Source: Ursus arctos
Taxonomy: Eukaryota; Chordata; Mammalia; Carnivora; Ursidae
Direction: 5' to 3'
Assembly: GCF_023065955.2 (NCBI RefSeq)
Contig: NW_026622997.1
Location: 20,316,001 to 20,380,000 of the forward strand
Length of the DNA: 64,000 bases
Position 1 is the stretch's first letter. Each line of letters starts with the position of its first letter. A program made the translations under genes and the position numbers. This document shows positions 58,211 through 64,000 of the stretch, piece after piece. The notes beneath the pieces were generated by a model. That model was not told the origin of the DNA and ran no database searches. It saw only the letters and a list, made by a program, of their open reading frames with translations.

Positions 58211-58395
58211 GAGGCACCTGGGTGGCTCAGTCAGTTAAGCCTCTGGCTCTTGATTTCCGCTCAGGTCATGATCTCAGGGTCATGAGATCGAGCCCTGCAT
58301 GGGGCTCTCCACTCAGCAGGGAGTCTGCTAGAGATTCTCTCCCTCTGCCCCTCCACTTGCTCTCTCTCTAAAAATAAATAAATACATCTTGAAAA
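58211..58395 (+). mobile_element. CAN-SINE, sense
   Basis: GAGGCACCTGGGTGGCTCAGTCAGTTAAGCCTCTGGCTCTTG, CAGGTCATGATCTCAGGGTCATGAGATCGAGCCC and a tail of AAAAATAAATAAATACATC. AGTTTGCCAG occurs at 58193-58202 and again at about 58404; if this is the target duplication, a few extra bases lie at the 5' junction. Confidence 0.93.
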
Positions 58396-58399
58396 AAAT

Positions 58400-59047
58400 A
58401 GAGAGTTTGCCAGGGGGTCTGAATGCTACTTAGAATCTGCCAATGCCTTGAAACGTGCTAGCCTTGCTTATAAAGCTTGTGCTTAGGGCTTTGAATCCAA
58501 GGTCTTCACTATTCCCACCTGAGTTATATGCTAGCTTTCTTCCCCAGGTCTGGACCTCCGTTTAAATCTCTGCGACGAACATATTCCCTTGCCAAGACTT
58601 TACAGTGGCTCTGACTCAGCTGATGTCAGCATCACGGTCTGCGATGCCAACATGACACCCTGCTGGGCACTTGGGCGTACACGGTCCAGGTTACCTTAGG
58701 TATCTACGCTTCTGCCCTTCCCACCCCTTGTGGCATCTGTCCCATTTTCAGACCTACTGTGCTCCCTTCCTATTGTTGCTCTGGGCTCATTAAATTTTCA
58801 AATAAAACCTGACTGCCACCTGACTGCCACCCTGACTGCCACCTCTACATTCAGGCTGGCCATTTGATAAGGGCTGCGTTTTAAAAGGTTAATCTTGTTT
58901 TCTAGAGACCGACAGTAGCTAAAGCAGAACAGAGTCGGAGCATCCGCGCCCTGGTCAGAAACTTTGCAGGGATTGGAGGAGAAGAGGGTGGATGGAAACC
59001 TTCCTTGAAACATCGCCAGGCCACGGATCTGATGCAATAATCTGTAA

Positions 59048-59080
<33 letters not shown>

Positions 59081-60614
59081 TATGCGCCGTAGTCACAGCA
59101 TGCTTCTCTTTCCTGCCAGAATATTGAGGCGGGGAAAAATATTCAGACCCTGAGCTGGGACGTTGCTAGTGAAGGGGAGATTTCAGGTGAGAAGTAAATG
59201 TGTAGAGAGGATGCGGTGACCTTTCTTATTTGCAGTGTTTTCATTCTGCAGCTTGCACGGCAGGGACCCTGACATCAGAAGCTCTGATGGCCCGAGGCTG
59301 TGTTGGAGAGGAAATAAATGAGCCTGCCCTACTTCCAGAGGCTCTAGTAATGCGTGTGCTGCACGGAACCTGGGCAGGGCAAGATGTGTGTAGACGGGCG
59401 ACCTCTAGTGGCTCCCAATGGGAGTTGCATCGCCTGCTGGGTCGCAGAGGGAACCCTGAGTCAAAGCACAGGGTCTATTGAGAAAATCCTGTTTGTCCAG
59501 CAGCAAGCTGGACATTAGGGAAGATTCAGAACAATGACAAGCAGGCAAACTGAAGGCGCTTATCCTCTGGCCTGGGGAAATCAAAACAGCACACTGTTTC
59601 TCTATTGACTTGATGCCGTGGAGTTTCCAATCACACGGATCGTAGTAATAATCCAGGAAGCTGAACCCTGCAGGAAGATTGGACTTTAGATGAAAAGAGG
59701 AAGGGCGTTCCTGGATGGAAGAACAGCACGAATCAAGCAGGCAGGAAGAAAAAACCTTGATGACATGGAGCAGAGTTTTCTAGTGAGAAAATCTGACTCT
59801 GTGTGTGTGTGCGTGTTGGGATGACTGAAAACTAAGCCACGCGGTGAAAAGCCCAAGAATAGAAGGTCCAGACCTCCTGAGCTCTTTGAGATGGACCCTC
59901 CTCAGGTCTCCACTGAGGAATGGTGAACCTCTGAGGACATGATCAGGGACTGCAAACTCAAAGGCTCCCCTGGCCAGATCGTTCACAGAAAGCCACGAGA
60001 CAGACCGGATGGAGGCTTCTGGCATTTCAGAGATGTCAACTTCGGTTTTAAATTTTGCAGTGATATTTAGCCAGCCTCGAGTCATGAATGCAGCTGGAAG
60101 TAGGGGAGGCTGTGACAGAAATGGGAGGGTTTGGACCTTCTTACCACGGGCAGCAGTGACTCAGCTCCAGCCAGTTGTTACTGTCAGGAATGTAGACCTA
60201 CTTGCCAAATAGTCCACGCCCGCAAGAGAAGTACATTACCTACCATTTTACGTGAAATCTCGCAGGGCGGAAATGTTGGGTCAACTTTTTGAAACATTGT
60301 ACAGATCAAACAAAACATGTGGCCTTCAGGTTGTCACTTGATGAGTTGGGGTTCCATTCATCAAGTTTATCCTGAAGATGTTTTAAGACATAGAATGAAA
60401 CAGACAAATGTACTGTAATTCTCATAATTTGGGGGAAAGCTAATGACTTTGGGGATTGCTTCAATTTTTTTTTTTTTAATGTGGGAGAGGGAAGTGTTTT
60501 TTTCTCTGATTGGGCCTTGAAAGGAGCTTGCTACGAGTTCCAGGAGCCCTTTGCTTCTGTCTCTCTGCCCCTGATTCGCAAGTCAGGGTCACCTTCCTGA
60601 GCCTCTGTTTTTTT
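58400..60614. other. Unique intergenic sequence with small tandem repeats
   Basis: CCTGACTGCCAC is repeated about three times at 58807-58843, and a (CA)n array lies at 59048-59075. Short frames such as 59230-59481 and 59780-60085 have no recognisable domain. GC is slightly raised at 59250-60200 with no CpG island. Confidence 0.5.
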
Positions 60615-61250
60615 TCCACTGGAGATATAATTGAAGTATAACATTACGCTAGTTTCAGGAGTACAGCATAATGATTTGATACTTAGTGTATTGCAAAAAG
60701 ATCACTATAGTAAATTCCGTTAATGGCCATCGCCACACAACCACAAATTTTTTTTTCTGGTGATGAGAACTTTAAATGTTTATTCTCTTAGCCACTTGCA
60801 AATATACAATACAGCATTATTATTTTTTTTAAAGATTTTTTAATTTATTTATTCGACAGAGAGAGACAGCCAGTGAGAGAGGGAACACAAGCAGGGGGAG
60901 TGGGAGAGGAAGAAGCAGGCTCATAGCGGAGGAGCCTGATGTGGGACTTGATCCCAGAACACCGGGATCACGCCCTGAGCCGAAGGCAGACGCTTAACCG
61001 CTGTGCCACCCAGGCGCCCCACAATACAGCATTATTAACAATAGTTGCCCTGCTGTCCATTACATCCCCGGGACTTATTTATTTTATAACTGGAAGCTTG
61101 TACCTTTTGATCACCTTTACCCATTTCCCCCACCCCCAGCCCCCCACCTCAGGCAACCACCAATCTGTTCTCTGCATCTGTGACTTCAGTGGTTTACTGC
61201 TGTGGTTTTTAGATTCCACATATAAGTGAGGTCATATAGTATCTGAGATT
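60615..61250 (-). mobile_element. LINE-1 (L1MA/MB-like) 3' end, antisense
   Basis: ATATAATTGAAGTATAACATTACGCTAGTTTCAGG, CATAATGATTTGATAC, GGTGATGAGAACTTTAAATG, TTACATCCCCGGGACTTATTTATTTTATAACTGG and CAGGCAACCACCAATCTGTTCTCTGC give the reversed L1MA/MB 3'UTR. Split by the SINE at 60823-61020. Confidence 0.9.
60823..61020 (-). mobile_element. CAN-SINE (SINEC1_AMe type), antisense, young
   Basis: AAAGATTTTTTAATTTATTTATTCGACAG, GAGACAGCCAGTGAGAGAGGG, ACACCGGGATCACGCCCTGAGCCG and CACCCAGGCGCCCC. Perfect 17-bp target duplication ACAATACAGCATTATTA (60806-60822 and 61021-61037) in the antisense L1. Confidence 0.97.
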
Positions 61251-61475
61251 CTGTTTTCTCATCAGTTAAACTGGCAATCTAATTAAAGGTCCTTTTGCCT
61301 CAATAATGTATGATTCCTTAAGTGCCCTTATATCTAAAATTCTATGATCTTATTCCATTGTGGAAGAGGATGTGTTTTCCTGCTGGCCTCACCTTACAGA
61401 AAACTCAGAGAGAGTTTCATCTGTGCGCTAGGCTCCTGTCATCCTTCAAGGGAGGCAGCGAGGGGTAGCGAAGTC

Positions 61476-61660
61476 GTGGTTAACCTTGGCCACACATTAG
61501 AATGAACGGGAGAGTTTTGCAACAAACCCAATGCCAACCCTCATTCTGAGCCACCGACACAAACTGAAGGGGGCTCGAGAGCTGAGTCCCAGGCATGGGG
61601 ACATTTTGATGGCTCCCCCAGGTGATTTTAATGTGCAGCCAGGATAGGAGAACCACTGGT
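61476..61660 (-). mobile_element. hAT-Charlie type MITE, antisense
   Basis: GGTTAACCTTGGCCACACATTAGAATGAACGGGAG, CCCAGGTGATTTTAATGTGCAGCC and GGAGAACCACTGG show the two ends of a MER5/MER20-like element. Overlapping frames of 87 and 90 codons here are shadows of repeat DNA. Confidence 0.6.
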
Positions 61661-62159
61661 GTCGGCAGAAGGAGTCTTTCAACCCAGGCTCTGGAATCCG
61701 ACAAACCAGGCAGGCGCCAAACCGCACTGGAGCCTGAGACCAAAGGAAAAATGTGGCCCCTTTATACACTCATCAAAACATCCTCCCCGAGTTTAGACAA
61801 AGTAGGAAAAGTTACTAGAATCTCTACAATCAGAAATTAGGACTGTATATAAAGTCTGCATGGCTCAATCTGTTCACTATCGTCAGCCTTCATCCGCTCG
61901 TTCTGGGCTCCGTGAACCTGCAACACCGGGAACCGTGGGCTGATGGGAAGCCACTGGTCCTGTTCCACACGAATGCAGCCTCGTAAAACAGACCAACAAC
62001 CGCAGTCTGTCTTTCTTTAAAATCATGATAGTTCATTGATCCGGGATATTTTGCATTCATTTAGGTGTTTAAACAACCTGGAATTCGAATATTCTTTATC
62101 TTGCTAAATTACTTGAGTTGCTTGCTGCCCGCTCAGAGGGTGCTCCACTCATTACATCC
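61661..62159. other. Unique intergenic sequence
   Basis: No gene or repeat. TGATAGTTCATTGATCC and nearby AT-rich words do not form a recognised element. Confidence 0.4.
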
Positions 62160-62345
62160 AATCCCAGTTCTGAACCTGGGTTGAAATCCTGCTTCTGCTT
62201 GGGTAAGTTCCTGATCCCATCTAAGCCTCTCTTAATCCTTAACCTGTAAGATAAGGTTAGTACCAGCACCTCCCCTGTGGCACGATGAGGTTCAAACGAG
62301 GTAACGTGCCGAAGTGCCTGGCACAGACTGGGAGCTCTCTCACAT
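62160..62345 (+). mobile_element. MIR fragment, sense
   Basis: TGAACCTGGGTTGAAATCCTGCTTCTGC, GGTAAGTTCCTGATCCCATCTAAGCCTCTC, ACCTGTAAGATAAGGTTAGTACCAGCACCTCCC and GTGCCTGGCACAGACTGGGAG are the MIR core in sense order. Confidence 0.9.
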
Positions 62346-62704
62346 GCGCTAATGCGGGTTGGCTAATATCACATACAGAGATTGTGTAACACCACGGTTA
62401 CCATGGCTCTCATTTGTCTGCTTCTTCCAAGAAAGGTCGCTTACCTTGGGTTTGTCACTTCTTAGGTATAGGAGAGGGGTTGAATCAGCATCGTCTGGTG
62501 TCTCCAGCCAGGGGTGTTCAAGCTCTTCTATAAAACCCTAGGGATCAAAGAATAACCAGATATTATTTATAGCTGGACAACGACACTAGACATTGCCTGA
62601 TGGGTGTGCTTATATTAATCTAGTTCATATGTTTGGCTCTGTGGAAAGTTTACCTTAACCAATTTAAATACAGCGTTCCATAGATTTTAAATGTTTGAGG
62701 ACTA

Positions 62705-62830
62705 CTCTTCCAGATCATATTTCTCAAAGTTTCATGTCCATGAGATTCAGCTGGGGGTCTTGTTAAAATTCAACTTTTGATTCTGCAGGTGTGAGATGGG
62801 GGGAACCTGAGGTTCTGTATTTGTTGCACG
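62705..62830 (+). mobile_element. Possible hAT-type MITE remnant
   Basis: TTTCTCAAAGTTTCATGTCCATGAGATTCAGCTGGGGGTCTTGTTAAAATTCAAC and TGAGGTTCTGTATTTG have the order of the 'TCTCAAAGTGTGG' hAT MITEs. Strongly decayed. Confidence 0.5.
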
Positions 62831-63071
62831 CTCCCAAATAGGATTGGCTATATAATTTGTGGGGTTCGGTGCAAATGGAAATACAAGACCCCTTGTTCAA
62901 CAATTTCAAGATGGCGATGACAAAACATTAAACCAGGCACCAAGCCCTTCTAAGTGTGGGGCCCTGCGCCACTGCACAGGCCACACACCCATGCAGCCTG
63001 TCTAGCTCCCAGGTGCTACCTGTCCTGGGGCCCACCACCATAATTTGAGTAGCAACGGTCTAACCAGTGGG

Positions 63072-63268
63072 GTCTACCAGAACTTTCTGTGATGAGGGAG
63101 ACATTCTATGCATGTGCTGTTCAATACAGTAGTCACTTCGCCACATGGAGTTGTTGAGCTCTTGAAATGTGGCTAGTGTGACCCAAACTAACGTTTTGTT
63201 GAACTTTAATTAGATTTAAGTAGCCCCGTGAGTCTAATGGCCGCCCCATTAGACAAGACACTTTGGCT
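63072..63268 (+). mobile_element. hAT-like MER-type DNA transposon (GCCACATG...AAATGTGGCTAG)
   Basis: GAACTTTCTGTGATGAGG, GTGCTGTTCAATACAGTAGTCAC, CTCTTGAAATGTGGCTAGTGTGACC and GAACTTTAATTAGATTTAAGTAGCC follow a common non-autonomous DNA transposon. Family number not certain. Confidence 0.65.
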
Positions 63269-64000
63269 GTCAACTTTCTCCAGTAGGATAGTTTCCTACT
63301 CAAGCACATTGTCAGCCTCCAAGCTAACTACACGACATTAGTCAAGGGAAGTCAGACCAGATCTTTTCCTTGGTGCTTTAATAGATCTATTTAATCTTTA
63401 AAAAAAAAAAATTCTGACAGGTAATGCTATTCCAAATATTCTCATGACAAAGACCTGGCCTAATCTGGGAAATAATAATTTTTTTACATTAAAAAAATTC
63501 TATTTAATTTACTGTGGAAAATATTGGCAATTCATATGTTAAAAGTTTCTCGTCTCCTTTCATAGGAAATGATTGACAGCCTTTAAGTGCTGTCTGCGTC
63601 TTTTAAAGCTTAAGTGACTGACACTCTTCAGGCAGAATACATTTTCCTACAGTCTTGAAATATGACTTGATTTCCCTGATGTGAAGCTGGTTTTTGGGTG
63701 TCTGGGCTGCTCCTCGGGCTTTTAATCCTCTGTGAACACACCTCTTATTTCTGGTAATGAGACCAAACCTGCCCAGGACGTAAGAAGGAGCAAAACTCCG
63801 CCAGAGCCACCAGGCTTGTGTTTAGGAAACAAAGGGGCACTTCAATTCTGAAGGATTTTTTTTTTTTTTTTAATTTGGGCTGAGTGAAATCTCCAAATTG
63901 CTAAATTGCTCATCTCCAGAGAGGTTTTCTGATTTCCCCACTCCATTCAAGACTTTGAACTTTCTTTTTGAAGCAGGATTAATTGGGCACTCAATGAAAG
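63269..64000. other. Unique sequence, possible regulatory block at 63540-63780
   Basis: No repeat is recognised. TGATTGACAG at 63570-63579 is the composite PBX/MEIS (PREP) decamer. TTTAAGTGC follows at once and CTTAAGTGACTGACA lies about 30 bp downstream; both resemble NKX2-type TNAAGTG sites. Whether this is functional is inference. Confidence 0.25.

Overview
This 64 kb window is mammalian nuclear DNA from a caniform carnivore, most likely a bear. It carries at least 17 copies of the carnivore tRNA-Lys-derived SINE (CAN-SINE/SINEC), recognised by the GGGGCGCCTGGGTGGC head, the CT-rich body and the AAATAAATAAAATCTTT tail. Several copies belong to the subfamily that reads 'GTGGCACAGCGGTTAAGCG' and 'GGGCGTGATCCCGGCGTT', which I know mainly from giant panda and other ursids (SINEC1_AMe type). 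The species assignment is inference from repeat subfamilies alone. There are no bacterial features, operons or CRISPR arrays, and I find no intact protein-coding gene. Every long open frame is explained by a repeat, by low-complexity DNA or by chance.

The only gene-derived sequence is a processed pseudogene of ribosomal protein L35A at 19057-19523, with two frameshifts and probable target-site duplications. The rest is transposon fossils in unique intergenic DNA. Old L1 (L1M/HAL1) pieces lie at 2.3-5.0, 12.7-14.8, 15.7-16.8, 17.3-18.9, 26.3-28.5, 32.0-32.3, 35.5-37.1, 42.0-45.2, 51.3-52.3, 55.2-57.6 and 60.6-61.3 kb. Younger carnivore L1 3' ends lie at 22.9-23.6 and 45.9-46.0 kb. L2 and MIR fragments are scattered. 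There are LTRs of MLT1 type and of less certain families at 6.1, 11.8 and 12.8 kb. DNA transposons include MER5A-like copies at 48.4 and 52.8 kb, a complete 203 bp non-autonomous Tigger1 element at 27.5 kb, and other hAT- or Tigger-like remnants.

Layout: 0-10 kb is old repeats, an L1M 5' half and a (TA)n array. 10-20 kb is a dense nest: an L1 split by an LTR, then a DNA transposon split first by an inverted (twin-primed) L1 and again by the RPL35A retrocopy. 20-35 kb is mainly unique sequence plus the L1 that hosts both a SINE and Tigger1. 35-46 kb holds two antisense L1M 5' halves around a CpG-dense unique block at 38.1-38.3 kb. 46-64 kb is unique sequence with MIR, L2, MER5A and SINE copies, ending in a motif cluster near 63.6 kb.

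I did not find a new biological system. The best leads are mutational and evolutionary: a perfect 21 bp stem inside a SINE that looks like two-way template switching, the multi-layer insertion stack at 17.2-19.6 kb, and a few unique blocks that could be regulatory.
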